Source: Chondrus crispus (Eukaryota; Rhodophyta; Florideophyceae; Gigartinales; Gigartinaceae). Taken from it: DNA of 64,000 nt. The number at the start of each line of letters is the position of its first letter. Positions within the stretch are counted from its first letter, which is position 1. The position numbers were made by a program, and so were the translations under genes. Location of the stretch: positions 62,001 to 126,000 of the forward strand of contig NW_005179156.1 in assembly GCF_000350225.1 (NCBI RefSeq). The letters are read 5' to 3'. Shown piece by piece: positions 44,895-55,800 of this stretch. The notes below the pieces were generated by a model. It made no database searches and had not been told where the DNA came from. It saw nothing but the letters and a program-made list of their open reading frames with translations.

Positions 44895-46180
44895 CCGACG
44901 GCGAGGGGCGCGAAGGAGAGGACGATTTCCGCCCGTCCGCGCCCTCGCTGCCGACGGTGAGGGGCGCAAAGGTGAAATACGGGAACCCGCGGCGCACGCG
45001 AAAAGACTTTTGGTCCGTGCATGGCTGCACACACATCACGGACGGTGCTGTGATTTTTTGGCAAAAATTGATTTTCGCGGGAAATATTTTTTGCCATTTT
45101 TGGGGTGATTTTTGGAAAGGGCTCACGGCCGTACCTGCGCGCGCACGCGCGCATGGGTACTGTACACGGCAAGCGTCGTAGACGCTGCGGGCTCTACAGG
45201 TCGGACGGACACTGACAGGACGGCGGCGCGGGGCCTCCGTACTCTTCGGATGAGTACCCGCAGACCCCCTCTGCCCTCCGCTGCCGATGGCGAGGGGCAC
45301 CACGGAAGACGACTGCGGCGCGCCAGCGCCCTCGCCTCGAGCGGCGAGGGACGCCTACGAAGAGCAACTGCACGCGCGACTGCGGCCTCGCCACGGACGG
45401 CGAGGGGCGCAGAGGAAGAATGCGTCACGCGTGCCCGTGCCCTCGCCTCGGACGGCGAGGGACGCCTACGAAAAGCAACTGCACTGGCGCCCACGCCCTC
45501 GCCACGGACGGCGAGGGGCGCGAAGGAAGAGCAGCAGCACGGAAGCTCGCGCCCTCGTCTAGAACGACGAGGGATGCCGACGAAAAGACGAATGCCGGGC
45601 GGTGTGCCCTCGCCGCCGACGGCGAGGGGCGCCAAGGAACGGAGCCTTCGTCGCGCGCTCGCCCCAAACGGCGAGGGACACTGACAAGAAGACGACTTCC
45701 GCGCGCCGCGTCCTCGCCTCAGACGGCGAGGGGTGCTGACAAGAAAACGACTTCTGCGCGACGCGACCTCGCTGCCGACGGCGAGGTGCGTCAAGGAAGA
45801 CGAATACGGCGCGCTGTGCCCTCGCCACGAACGGCGAGGGACGCCGAGAAAGAGCAACGGCTGCGTGCCTCGCCGTTGCCGCCGACGGCGAGGGGCGCCA
45901 AGGAGAAGATCATCCGTCATGCGCTGCGACCTCGCCATGGACGGCGAGGGACGCCGAGGAAGAGAAACGGCTGGGTGCCTCTCCCTCGTCGCCAACTGCG
46001 ACGGGCGCCAAGGAGAAGAGCATCCGTTGCGTGCGGCGCCCTCGCTACGGACGGCGAGGGACGCCGAGGAAGAGCAACGGCTGCGTGCATTGCCCTCGCC
46101 ACCGATGGCGAGGGACGCCGTGGAGAAGAAGGAACGCGCGTTTTCGCGCCGTCGCCGCCGACAGCGAGGGACACTGAGGA
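44895..46180. repeat. Array of 51-58 bp repeats, each a palindrome
   Basis: About 17 regular units from 45260 to 46175, with two or more degenerate ones near 44900-44970. The unit core is CCCTCGCC, 5-8 variable bases, then GGCGAGGG, an inverted repeat able to form a hairpin. Between cores lies a GACGCC.A.GAA-type spacer with variable bases. Both strands are open for long stretches because of composition, not coding. Spacers are too similar and too variable in length for a CRISPR array. Confidence 0.85.
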
Positions 46181-46296
46181 GAAGCTTGAGCTGCACCGCG
46201 CACGCCGGCCCTCGGACCGCTTCCGCGACACGCTGCACCTGAACCGGGGGGACACCACGGCCGTCAACGCGTTCAAAGTACACGGCTCGTACGCTA

Positions 46297-46640
46297 CTAT
46301 CCAAGGCGACAACGTCGACGTTGCCTTGGTACCTGTCGGCGGCGGAATAATCGCCTGCACCGCTACAGTCCTAAAGCGCCTACGTCCGCACGCCAAGATC
46401 GTCGACGTCGAGTTGGAGGGCGCCACAGCCATACGGAAGCTTGTGTAAGGGCGGGTGCGTTAAGTTGGACACTGTGGAAACGTATGCAGACGGCGTCGCC
46501 GTCATTGTGGTCTGCATCGCAACGTCTCGCCAGTGCCGCGACCTCTTCGACGAGGTCATGCTGGTGAGCACGGACGAGGTCTGCGCCGCCATCAAGGGCG
46601 TGTTCGAGAACACGCACTCCATCCGGGAGCCGAGGCGGGG
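46297..46640 (+). pseudogene. Captured threonine-dehydratase-like gene fragment
   Basis: This fragment resembles the C-terminal part of the catalytic domain of PLP-dependent threonine dehydratase (threonine ammonia-lyase, which converts threonine to 2-oxobutanoate). In one frame NVDVALVPVGGG (about 46311-46346) matches the Gly-rich loop that binds the PLP phosphate, followed by KRLRPHAKIVDVE. After a frame change near 46430 come VKLDTVETYADGVAV, then LFDEVMLVSTDEVCAAIKGV and FENTHSIREP. The order and spacing fit that enzyme family. The loop has one Gly fewer than usual, and the N-terminal half with the PLP lysine is missing. It lies in sense orientation inside G2b, 640 bp before the 3' LTR. 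It is non-functional, and probably captured from the host or an earlier host. Confidence 0.75.
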
Positions 46641-46649
46641 GACATGAAG

Positions 46650-47240
46650 AACGCGCGGCGCACGAACGCGACGCTCTGAGCGCGGACTGCAACCGAACCA
46701 TGTTGCGAGGGGCTGTGCACAAGTGCGGCTCGTGAAGGAGGTCGGCTTCGGCATCGTACGCGACGACGCGGTTCGCACGTTCTCGGCCCCGCGCCACGCA
46801 CCGCGTTGGACATTCTCGCGCGCAGCAGCTATGCCTCCCGCAACGGGGTGGCGTGCGGCGTTCCCTGGGGCAGATGGACCGACCATGTCCCCAGATGGAC
46901 AAGCGGGGCGAGGTCGGAGGCAACGGACAGACTGTGAGGCGGACGACTAAGCGGAGGAGAGACGGACTCTCACCGGATGACAGGTAGGTAGGACCCGGGT
47001 ACGAGCGGGGTTCGACTGGAATACACAAGCAGCCCTCTACGAACACATGTGAACGAGGACGTACACGAGGCGACACGGGCCCGCGCACACAGCGAGGGGG
47101 TTGTGTCGTACGAAGAGGGACCGCCACGCTGGGGAACCAGAAAGAACGCACAGAGGAGGATGGAATGAGGCCACAGAAAGGGAACAACGTCGGGCACCGA
47201 CGGTGAAATGAGGACTACAACGGTTGCCTCCTCCAATAGG
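46650..47240 (+). other. G2b cargo, right part
   Basis: No gene is recognised. The first part may be decayed continuation of the dehydratase fragment, but I cannot align it. Minus-strand open frames over 46363-47187 include the complement of the dehydratase fragment and are shadows. Confidence 0.35.
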
Positions 47241-47260
47241 GTGAACGTGGACGTTCACTC

Positions 47261-47275
47261 TTGAGGAGGGGGCCG
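47261..47275 (+). other. Second polypurine tract copy, functional position
   Basis: TTGAGGAGGGGGCCG sits directly before the 3' LTR at 47276. It is part of the 34-bp repeat shared with 42286-42319. Confidence 0.8.
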
Positions 47276-47861
47276 TGTAGTATAACCTCATCCCGTGGAA
47301 CTAGATTTAGATTAGATCACACACGTGTGCCCCATGTGCATCATACGTGTACCACACGTGTACTGTCAGCCCCGATGACTGACAGTACCGGAGCGCAGGA
47401 CGACCCGCGCTGACTACAGTAGCTCTACAGTACGGTCCGTACTGTACTGTAGTATGATAGACTAACTTGTACATTAAATACTAGGGCAGGCCGGCGGCGG
47501 AGGGGAAGGACAAGCACGAGCTTGTCCAGAACCCAAGCCTCTGGTCAAGCTCGCCCCGCTTATTCTAGAACGGGTTCCCACTAGCCCGTATCAAGTTAGG
47601 AGCCGAGCGGGCAGGGGACGCGCGAGCACGCGAGCGAGTCTCGATCCGCCTCCGCCCGTCAGCGCTGGCACGTCACCCAGCGCTGCGCCGGGGCGTCGAG
47701 GCGTAGATCGGCCTGCTCGTGCGCGCGTCCCCGACCGTACCCGCTCTACCACCACTACCCGGGCTCGCCCGGTTCCGTTAGCTGGGGTTGCTTCCCTTCT
47801 CCGATCAGGGTCTAGCAGGACTGTGCATACACCCCCTCGACGTTGGGGTGTTTATGCTACA
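47276..47861 (+). repeat. G2b 3' LTR (type C)
   Basis: 586 bp. It differs from the 5' LTR at only three positions I could find, all in the first 70 bases. It is followed by TSD GTACC and the interrupted aORF of A3. Confidence 0.95.
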
Positions 47862-47866
47862 GTACC

Positions 47867-48884
47867 ACAACCTCCAGCAGTCGTAAGTCTCCCACAGGAG
47901 GGTCACTGCCACTTTGGTACACCACTCTGTGAGGAAGACTACCCAAAGGCCGTGTCGAGGGTCACGTAAATACCTTCCGTAATACGTGTACAAGGGGCCG
48001 AGCTCAGCCTAGAAGCCTTGGCAGACCTCAAATTGGCTCCACCACGACGGAACACGCTGGTAACGATTCGCGTAATGGGACCTCGAGATTTCGCGCGCCT
48101 CCAACATCTGGTAGGCCACAAAATAACCCGTGTCAGCCCGAATACGGCGTTCGAAGCGCACTGTATGCTGGAAGAAGGGGATGGTACCCCGCTTGATAAG
48201 TCGGAAATTAGCCGGAATTACGGCGTTGGTCCACATCATAGCGTCGCCCGAGACGGTCCGTTGGTTGAACCAAAGGCGGTTAGCTTCACGAGGAGGGTTA
48301 TCGGAGGTCCAGGCAAGCATGTTGTCGAGGTAAGACCGCTCGCCCTCGGCGCGAAATTGCGACGTGTCACAACCGAATTCCTCAGGGATGAGATCCTGCG
48401 TCAATGGCAGCTCAAGCCTGTCACACACAGCGGTCATGAAGCGGGTCGATAACACCGCACAACCACGAGGCGGAGTGTGACACAGAATGGAGGGAGGAAT
48501 GGCGATGCGAGCCAACCAATCGTAAGACCGAATGGCTTGAAGGGGGAGTTGTCCTGGAAGCATACCGGCGCCATCTGCGAACGATTAAGCAATGTCATCG
48601 AAGGCGCATACACCGATCACTGAGAACCATTTAGCGGAAGCAAAAAGCTCAGGATTAAGGCGCATGGTCTTGTCGTGGAGTTCTGACGCAGCAGGGTATC
48701 GACGCGAGGATGGTGCGTTAGAATCAGAAGCGGGGTGGGCAACAGGGTCGACATGTTGGGAATCAGGGGGTAATCGACGGATGGAAGGAAGACTTAGAGG
48801 GTCGTGGGAAGTGGAAGAAAAGCCCACGCCGTTGCGCTTGCGTTTGGTAACACCACTCGAGTGGCTCGGGGATGAAGGAAACAT
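47867..48884 (-). pseudogene. A3 aORF, N-terminal part
   Basis: The ATG is at 48884 (MFPSSPSHSSG), about 123 bp from the 3' LTR, as in A4. It is nearly identical to A4 aORF: SFADGAGMLPGQL, AIRSYDWLARIAIPPSIL, EEFGCDTSQF, then DPRHGLWVVF and YDCWRLWY. Stops: TAA at 48585-48587 (Tyr in A4) and TAG at 48009-48011 (Trp in A4). It is cut by G2b at the GTACC target site and continues at 39061 downward. The product is unknown. Confidence 0.75.
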
Positions 48885-49007
48885 GGGGCCCTTCTTGCTC
48901 TTGCACTTTCACCGGATACCGGATACGGCGGTGCAGGGTTAGGAGAGAAACGGCGAGGAGATTATACGATGGCGGAGTGGCGTACAAGAGCGCTCGGAAG
49001 GGGGATA

Positions 49008-50088
49008 TGTAGTGCAATACGCACCTGAAAAGGGGGGTGAAAAGAAAGGAAAATATTTGGATATGAAAAGTAGTCCAGGATGGGGGACATACGTGTGAAT
49101 AATTGAACAGTTTTAATTTCTAATTATTTTATTTTATTTAGTTAATTAGTTGGCATTAATTTTGCTGACACTAGATTAGATCTGGGATCCAGCGCCGCGA
49201 GCCACTGTAGTGGCTCCGGCGGGGCGATATATTATACCTTACCCCTCTGACCACCAAGTCAGTAAAGGTAACCCGAGTTGCCAGAGTTAAATGTCGCCTT
49301 GGTCGAAGTCCGTCTCTACCAAGCCGCTCCGTTTTACCTAAGCCTACGGCATCCTTTGCGCTCGGGGGTTCCTTTTTCTTTTTCCTTTATTTCCCTATCA
49401 TCTTCTACTTCTATCTCTATTTTTCCCTTAATTGTGTTGGTTCCACTGGAGTTGGTTGCGACCGATCCGGTGTAGGTGTTTTAGCCATCGGGCAACACGT
49501 TGTGAAGCGCTGCTACTGTTTCAAGTTCCGTCGGAAGGCTGTTGCGACGACGCCTCCGTCGAAGGTCTTAGTGTATAAGACAGAGTTGGTACCACCTACC
49601 GCGATTGCGATCGCGCTTGTGAGAGTGTTTTAGCCATCGGGCAACACGTCGGTAGTAGCGTTGCTACACGGTTACGATCCCGTCGGATACTGCTGAACAA
49701 GCCCCCGTCGAAGACCTTGAATTATACCCAAGGTGCTGAAGACGCTCATCGAGCATTGGCCTTACAACCCAGCGAACCGCGGTTACATCCTCGTAGACAA
49801 GCCTAACCCGCACTCGCCGAGCGCTCAAGTCTTCACAAGTCTCTACCACCATTATCCTCCCGGGCCGGGCATCTTTCCTTACCCCCCCCGTCGGAGTTGA
49901 GCTACCGTGGGCGGCAAGCCCACACAAGGGGAAAGGAAGTCACGAAAGCTCCGTAGCGCGTGCCATCGGCAGTGGTTGTTGCTGTTGTTGTTTTCTTCTT
50001 TTTGTTTGACCGTCGGACTGTGTTCGCGGCCTGCCAGGCACATTGCACTACAAAAGTGGTCTCCCGACCTGGAATTGTGTTGACGACA
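49008..50088 (+). repeat. A3 3' LTR (type A) with 36-bp extension
   Basis: It is preceded by the polypurine tract GGAAGGGGGATA. The LTR proper is 49008-50052 (to CACTACA, 1045 bp). The extra 36 bp to 50088 resembles the start of the A3 leader (AAAGTGGTCTCCC... GACGACA), and only after it does the interrupted type D LTR resume. An 18-bp palindrome (49199-49216) and a TATA box (about 49226) are present. It lacks the reverse solo LTR found in the 5' LTR. Confidence 0.82.
49199..49216 (+). promoter_or_regulatory. Palindrome upstream of TATA in A3 3' LTR
   Basis: GAGCCACTGTAGTGGCTC has 8-bp inverted arms about 10 bp before GATATATTATACC. Variants occur at the same place in all type A and D LTRs. 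Confidence 0.5.
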
Positions 50089-50093
50089 CTAAG

Positions 50094-50344
50094 CACCCCT
50101 CCGAACTCACCGAGCAGTTGCATTTACAAGTCTCTACCACCATTTACAGATCCCGGGCTGGGCCCTTCTCTTTGCCCCCCCTATCAGGGATCCGAGCTAC
50201 TGCGGGCGGCAAACCCGCTTAAAGAGGACAGGGAGCTTCGAACACTCCGTAGCGCTGTGCTGTTGGCAGTTGTTGTTTTTGTTGTTGTTGTTTGTGTTGG
50301 ACCGTCGGACCTTGGTCTCTGCCTGACAGGCGCATTGACCTACA
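50094..50344 (+). repeat. A4 5' LTR, second piece (type D)
   Basis: It continues the LTR interrupted at 25208 and ends GCATTGACCTACA at 50344. AAAG and the primer site TGGTCTCCCGACCTAGAA at 50349-50366 follow. The leader to 50510 matches that of A2, not that of A3. Confidence 0.85.
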
Positions 50345-50510
50345 AAAGTGGTCTCCCGACCTAGAATTGCGTACAGGAGACCCGACCTAGAAACTGCGTA
50401 AGCTGAAAACGGACGACAGGAGTTTTCTCTGCGACGAAAGTTTATTCAGGTGCGGTGGCGTTTTCTATTTTTTGTTTGTGTTAAGTTAGGTTGGTTTTTG
50501 GAAACGAACC

Positions 50511-52805
50511 ATGTCGACAAGCGCCCTCGGAGACGCCGGTCCCGGGGCGAGTAGGAGCGGATCGGCAAGGGCGTCGAGGATCCGGCGAGGTCCTCGCACC
50601 AGAAGCCAGACCAATACGGCCACGGATCCCGAAGGTCAAGAATTCCCGACGGGGATTGAAGCCGACAAGGATAACCTATCCTACAGGTTCGAGAAAATGG
50701 GCGAGGAAATCCGCCAAGAGATGACGAAAAATCTCGAGGCTGAATTAGCCCTCGTCCGGAAGCAACTGGAGTTGCAAGCAACCGAGTTCCACACCGTTTT
50801 GGGAGAGCTGCCGGCTGGAGTGGATCTCGTCGAGAAGGAGCGAGGTGAGGCGACCGACGGTCTGGAGCCGGAGGTCCAAACTTCGTTGAAAGTTTTGGTC
50901 AAGGACGCAAGGCGTGACGCGAATCAAGCCTTGGAGTCCTTAGGAAAATTTAAAACAAGCATCAATGACCGATTCGATCGCGCCGCGCAACGTCTCAAGG
51001 ACCTTGAGCAGGCCGCCGATCAATCTCCGCAAGGATCGGACGACGAGCCGCTCCCTTCAGGTAGAGAGGGCGACCGTCGCTCGAAGAAGGACAAGCCCGC
51101 TCGTCAGCGGAGCTCCAAGTCGAAGCCCTCGAAGAAGGACAAGCGACGTACAAGGAAGGGTCACTGTAGTGACGATCCGGAGATCCGCGACTCACAGTCG
51201 GAGTCGCTTGGTCCCTCCGAAGATGGTAACGGCGGTTCGTCGAACCATTCGGGCGATTCCGAACGCCGTTCAGAAGAAGGAAACGGAATTTCGTCAAGCA
51301 AGAAAATTTCCTCCAGACGAGGCGGAGTCACTTCGTCCGCCTCGCGGAGAGACAAGGACGCGGAGCCCGAAGATGTCGCAACGCGGCGCGGGCCGCGATG
51401 GGAGGAGTTAGAGGAGCTGAATCCGACCAACTACGTCTTCAAGAAATTACTTTCGTACCGAACGTACCGCTTGCGGAACCCACAGACATATTTGTCAAGT
51501 TCCCGGCGGACCGCCGTGCGAAAAATCAGGAGACATATTCCGCCTAAGGTGAAGAAGGACAACACGTTCACAGGTGAGGACGGGGTCCTTGTGTTGGATT
51601 TTTTGGCAAAATTAGTTTAAGAGTTCGATACTCAAGAAATGAACAAGGGGCAAGCGATGCGCTTTTTGCCCGAATTTCTAAGCGGCATCGCCTTGAGACA
51701 GTACACTTCAGTGTCTCAGACGGCCGGGGCCCATCACGGAAAGGTATCCGTTTGGCCGGAGGCCGTACAGTGGTTGTTGAGGAGTTTCGCAACCGACGAG
51801 GCGATCCGTCAAGCCGTGCTCGCTTTGCGAGAAGTTCAGCAAAGACCGTCTGAAGACGAGATGGAATTTTATATCCGTCTGACGGACGCAAGCAATCGAT
51901 GTGGAAACGTATATTCGATGGAAGAACAAATGACGATGTTTATTGAAGGACTCGATTCGAGTATCAAGCCGATGGTATCTCAATACGGACAAGACAATCG
52001 GGACGTTTCGTTTTTGAGACTAGTTAATTACGCGAAGGCGCATGGCTCGGCGAGCCGCGCTAAGGACAAGAAGACCAAGAAGGTCACGATTCAGACGCCG
52101 TCGACGTTCAGGGCGGGGAAGAAGCCGAGGGCTTCTTATCCCGGTCGCAAGAGTCACGCCGCCGTCCATTTAGCCAAGTCCATTTCCGCGTCAGATGAGC
52201 GCGGTGCGCGTGGAAGTAGCGAAAATCACTACGAAGGAGCGTTAGTATCCGAAGGCGAGTTCATTGAGCCATCAGAGGGCTACGGACACAAGGACTACGG
52301 GGACAGCGGGTCGTCAACTTTGCCGACGCCTGCATACACGACGGAGTCGTTTTCAGAGCCCACGGATCCCGTGATGATGTTTCGGGGGCGCGGCCACACG
52401 CCGGCGCCGCGCATTCCGATGGAAGACAAGGGTACGACGTTTCGAAGGCCAGGCTGGATGGGAAGGCCGCAACGTCAAGGAAGGCCGCCGGCCCGTGGAG
52501 GACCTAGGACGCCGTATCACGTCAAGACGCACGGTCTGGTGTGCTATCATTGCTATGAAGAGGGGCACGCTGCGCCAACGTGCATTCTTTCCCTCCGGGA
52601 AATGCACCGAGTTTTGGAAAATTATGAGGCGTTGTCTCGGATGGAGAGGTTAAAGATACCATCGACGAGTTACCTGAAGGTCAAGAATTGGTTCGATTCG
52701 CAGACGGCGAGCACACCGAGTGCTTCAACCCCGGGTCCGAACCAACCCTTCAGAGGGCCCGCGCCGTCGGATGTAAGAAGGATCCCGCCGCGGCAGGAAA
52801 ACTAG
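50511..52805 (+). pseudogene. A4 gag, one nonsense change
   Basis: This is the best preserved Gag in the window: ATG 50511 to TAG 52805 in one frame (about 764 residues), broken only by a CAA-to-TAA change at 51618-51620. Order: Ser/Arg-rich arm; coiled-coil-like region (about residues 60-125); Lys/Ser-rich acidic-basic linker (about 170-280); capsid core from WEELEELNPTNYVFKKLL (about 295) to about 530; Arg/Gly/Pro-rich segment; CCHC knuckle CYHCYEEGHAAPTC at 52542-52583; short C-terminal tail. The pol frame opens at about 52688 and overlaps the last 118 bases in the -1 frame. Confidence 0.92.
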
Positions 52806-55800
52806 AGAGGGGAATCTCGCATGAGTCGCGAGAGGCGCAGGGTCGACGTACTGTGCCCGGGGCCCAGCCCCGTTCCCCGTCTCTAAGGGAAAAATCAGGC
52901 CCCGATGAGGAGGTTGTTGGATTGGTGGATAAGCCCAAAAGGCCAGCTCAAGTCAAGAAAATTTTGAGCCGAGCCCGAGATCATCCGCTGGAAGAAGTTC
53001 GAAGACCCTGGTACAGGGTTAAGCGAAGGGAGTGTCCCGAGAAAATTTTGGTTCTTGCGCGAAAAAACTACAAAGTTTACGCGGACATCGGACCAACAGT
53101 AGGATTGATGAGCCGGGTTTTGTCTGTTTTAGACACCGGCGCCGGACCAAACCTTGTGCGAAAATCGGAACTCCCGGCTGGAATGGAATCTCTAGTTTCC
53201 TACGGACCGACCCGAGACATTGGCGACGCGAACAACAGGCCACTCCAGACTCTCGGCACAATTAGAATGCCTGTGAGGCTTGGAAAATTTGTGGCCGCAG
53301 CCGAGTTTATTGTATGCGAAACACTAGCAGTCCCGCTAATCTTAGACGCGGAATGCTGCGACCGGTTAGTGGAAGCCATTTATCCAAGGAAGAAAACGGT
53401 TGAGTTGGCGGATTTCTCGGAGGTTCCGATAGTTAGGCGGTTCTCGACGAGAAGAGGGAAGAAGAATCTCGTCGCGGGAGAGCACGAGAATGATGGAAAG
53501 GTAGAGCGATTTTCCCCTAAGGTAAAAGTGGCCAGAGCCACGACCATCGAGCCAGAGACGCAACGCGTCGTGGAATGCACCTCGAAGAGGGCAGGCTTGG
53601 TCGTGGTTCAGCCGTACTCGTCGTTGTACGAAAGGCACTGGTTGACGTGCAGGAATGGTGTCGTTCAGGTTGAGCCTGACAGGCCATTTCGTTTGCTCGT
53701 TGCGAATTTTAGGACGTACCCTGTCAGGGTGCAAAAAGGCCAAGTGGTGGCAGAATTATTACCGCACCCGAGAGCCGCGCTCGAGAGCAAAACCACCATC
53801 GGTGAAGTTCTCGGAATTCAAGAAAGGAAGAAGGAAAATTTTCCTAATTCCACCAAGACGCCTACGGGCGAGACAAGATGCGAACCGTCCGATCAAGATC
53901 GCGACGAACAGCAAGTAGAACGGGAGGAAAGGCTTTCCGCGACGGCAACTACGACGCCAGAGCGGCGGATTGAGCCTCCTCCGCCGGACGTGGAGGAACT
54001 CGACCTGAGCCACGTGCCGGACCGGCTGCGCGAAAGATTCCGTCGGATGTTAAAAAAATATTCCCGCATGTGGGATGGGACCCTCGGTGAGATCAACACC
54101 ACGGTCCACTAGATTGAACTGGCCCCGGATACAAGGCCAATTGCACAAGCTCCCTACCGAGCCGGTCCAAAGGCTCGGGAGGTCGAGGACGCAGAAGTAC
54201 AGAAGATGTTAGAAGCAGGAGTCATCGAACCGGAGCAGTCAGAATGGGCTTCGCCCCTTTTATTAGTGCCGAAGCCGGACGGATCGATGCCCTTTTGCGT
54301 AGACTATCGCCGGTTAAACGCGGTAACGGTAAAGGACACGTACCCTTTACTGCGCATGGATGAATGTCTGGACTCGCTTGGTGACACCAACGTCTTTTCC
54401 GCGTTGGACGCGATTTCCGGGTATTGGCAGATGCCTATTTCGGAAGCGGACCGCGACAAGACAGCTTTTTCGTGCCACTCAGGTCTCTACCGTTTTTCAA
54501 GAATGCGTTTCGGGCTCACCAACGCGCCAGCGACGTTTCAGAGAGCAATGGATATCCTGCTCTTTCCGTTCCGTTGGAAATGCTGTTTGGTGTATCTGGA
54601 TGACATAATAATTTTTAGCAAGTCGTGGGAGGAGCACATCGTGCACGTGGATGAAATACTTTCTGTATTGGAGAAGGCAGGTGTGAAGCTCAAGCTTCGC
54701 AAGTGCGATTTTTTCGTCGAAAAGATCAAGTACCTGGGCCACGTCGTTCAGCCAGGTACATTGGAAATGGACGCTGCGCGAACCGTCGCATTGGAACAAG
54801 TGAGGTACCCTCAAACGCAGACCCAGCTCAGGAGCTTTTTGGGACTTTGTAATGTCTACCGCAGATTCGTTCCGCATTATGCGAAAATCGCGCATCCGCT
54901 CAATCAACTGTTGAAGAAGGGACAACCGGTCCAGTTGGAAGGATTCGACGAACCGTGCGAAAAAGCTTTTCATAAGCTCAAGGACGCTATCTTGGCGGCA
55001 CCGGTGTTGGCGCTGCCGAAGAAGAACCTACCATACTCGGTAGACACCGATGCAAGCGACTATCAAATCGGCGCTGCATTATTTCAAACGCATCCGGATG
55101 CGCAACGTAAACCCATCGGGTTCTTTTCAAGAACGTTATCCGCTGCCGAAAGAAACTATTCTGTATCAGAAAAAGAATGTCTAGCGGTAATTTGGGCCGT
55201 ACGGACTTTAAGACCATATCTATATGGCGAGCACTTCATTGTGCATACCGACCATGCCTCATTGAGGTGGTTGATGAACGTAACCGACCCCAGCGGGAGA
55301 TTAATCCGATGGAGGCTCCGCCTCTCGGAATTTGATTTCGAAATCAAGTACAAGAAGGGCAAGGCGAATAGTCAAGCTGATGCCTTGTCAAGATTACGAA
55401 CCGCAGGAGAAACCGTCGACGAAATCGACGACGAAATTCCATGCTTTATGGCCGAACCGGACGAGGGAACAGTGGAGGACGAGGACAGTTTTGACGCGTT
55501 AGACGACATCCTCGCTCTTGAGGGGGGGACCGCCCCTGAGCGCCTCGAACAATTCCAAGCTGTCACTCCAGAGGAGCTCATTCGCGAGCAGGCCGTCGAC
55601 CCCTTCTGCAACCGCATCAAGGAAGAAATGGACGCCGGAAAGGTGAGAACGTTCAGCACGGAGACCGAGGAACTCGAAGGAACTCTATGCCGTACCACGG
55701 CGGAGTTTGTACAAGTGGTGATACCACAATCGTTAAGGGACCGAGTCCTAGGGTTGAGCCACTACGCAAAATTGGCAGGCCACCCGGGAGGCAGGAAACT

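Larger units (their letters stand above)
39062..47861 (+). mobile_element. G2b: young non-autonomous LTR element with captured cargo
   Basis: 8800 bp, flanked by a perfect TSD GTACC (39057-39061 and 47862-47866) inside the A3 aORF. Both LTRs are 586 bp with only three differences seen, so it is the youngest dated insertion here. It has a PBS, a small ORF, a duplicated gag N-terminal segment, the gag C-terminus, a short pol remnant, and the integrase C-terminus with a degraded chromodomain. It has no capsid core, RT, RNase H or IN catalytic core. About 4.9 kb of extra sequence lies between two copies of its polypurine tract. It must have moved with proteins from another element. Confidence 0.95.
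25209..50088 (+). mobile_element. A3: family A element inserted in the A4 5' LTR
   Basis: The 5' LTR starts at 25209, and the element ends 36 bp beyond the CACTACA of its 3' LTR, at 50088 (GACGACA). The flanks are CTAAA (25204-25208) and CTAAG (50089-50093), an imperfect 5-bp TSD, and the two sides join into a normal type D LTR. It contains gag, pol, a variable region and an antisense ORF that is itself split by G2b. A reverse solo LTR sits in the 5' LTR but not in the 3' LTR. All coding regions are broken. Confidence 0.9.

Noticed and set aside
44895..46180. CRISPR-like array
   Set aside because: Spacers are similar to one another, unit length varies, and the locus is inside a eukaryotic retrotransposon with no cas genes.
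45123..46304. 393-codon minus and 342-codon plus frames over the repeat array
   Set aside because: Both are open because the repeat unit lacks stops. The translations are low-complexity and vary with unit length.
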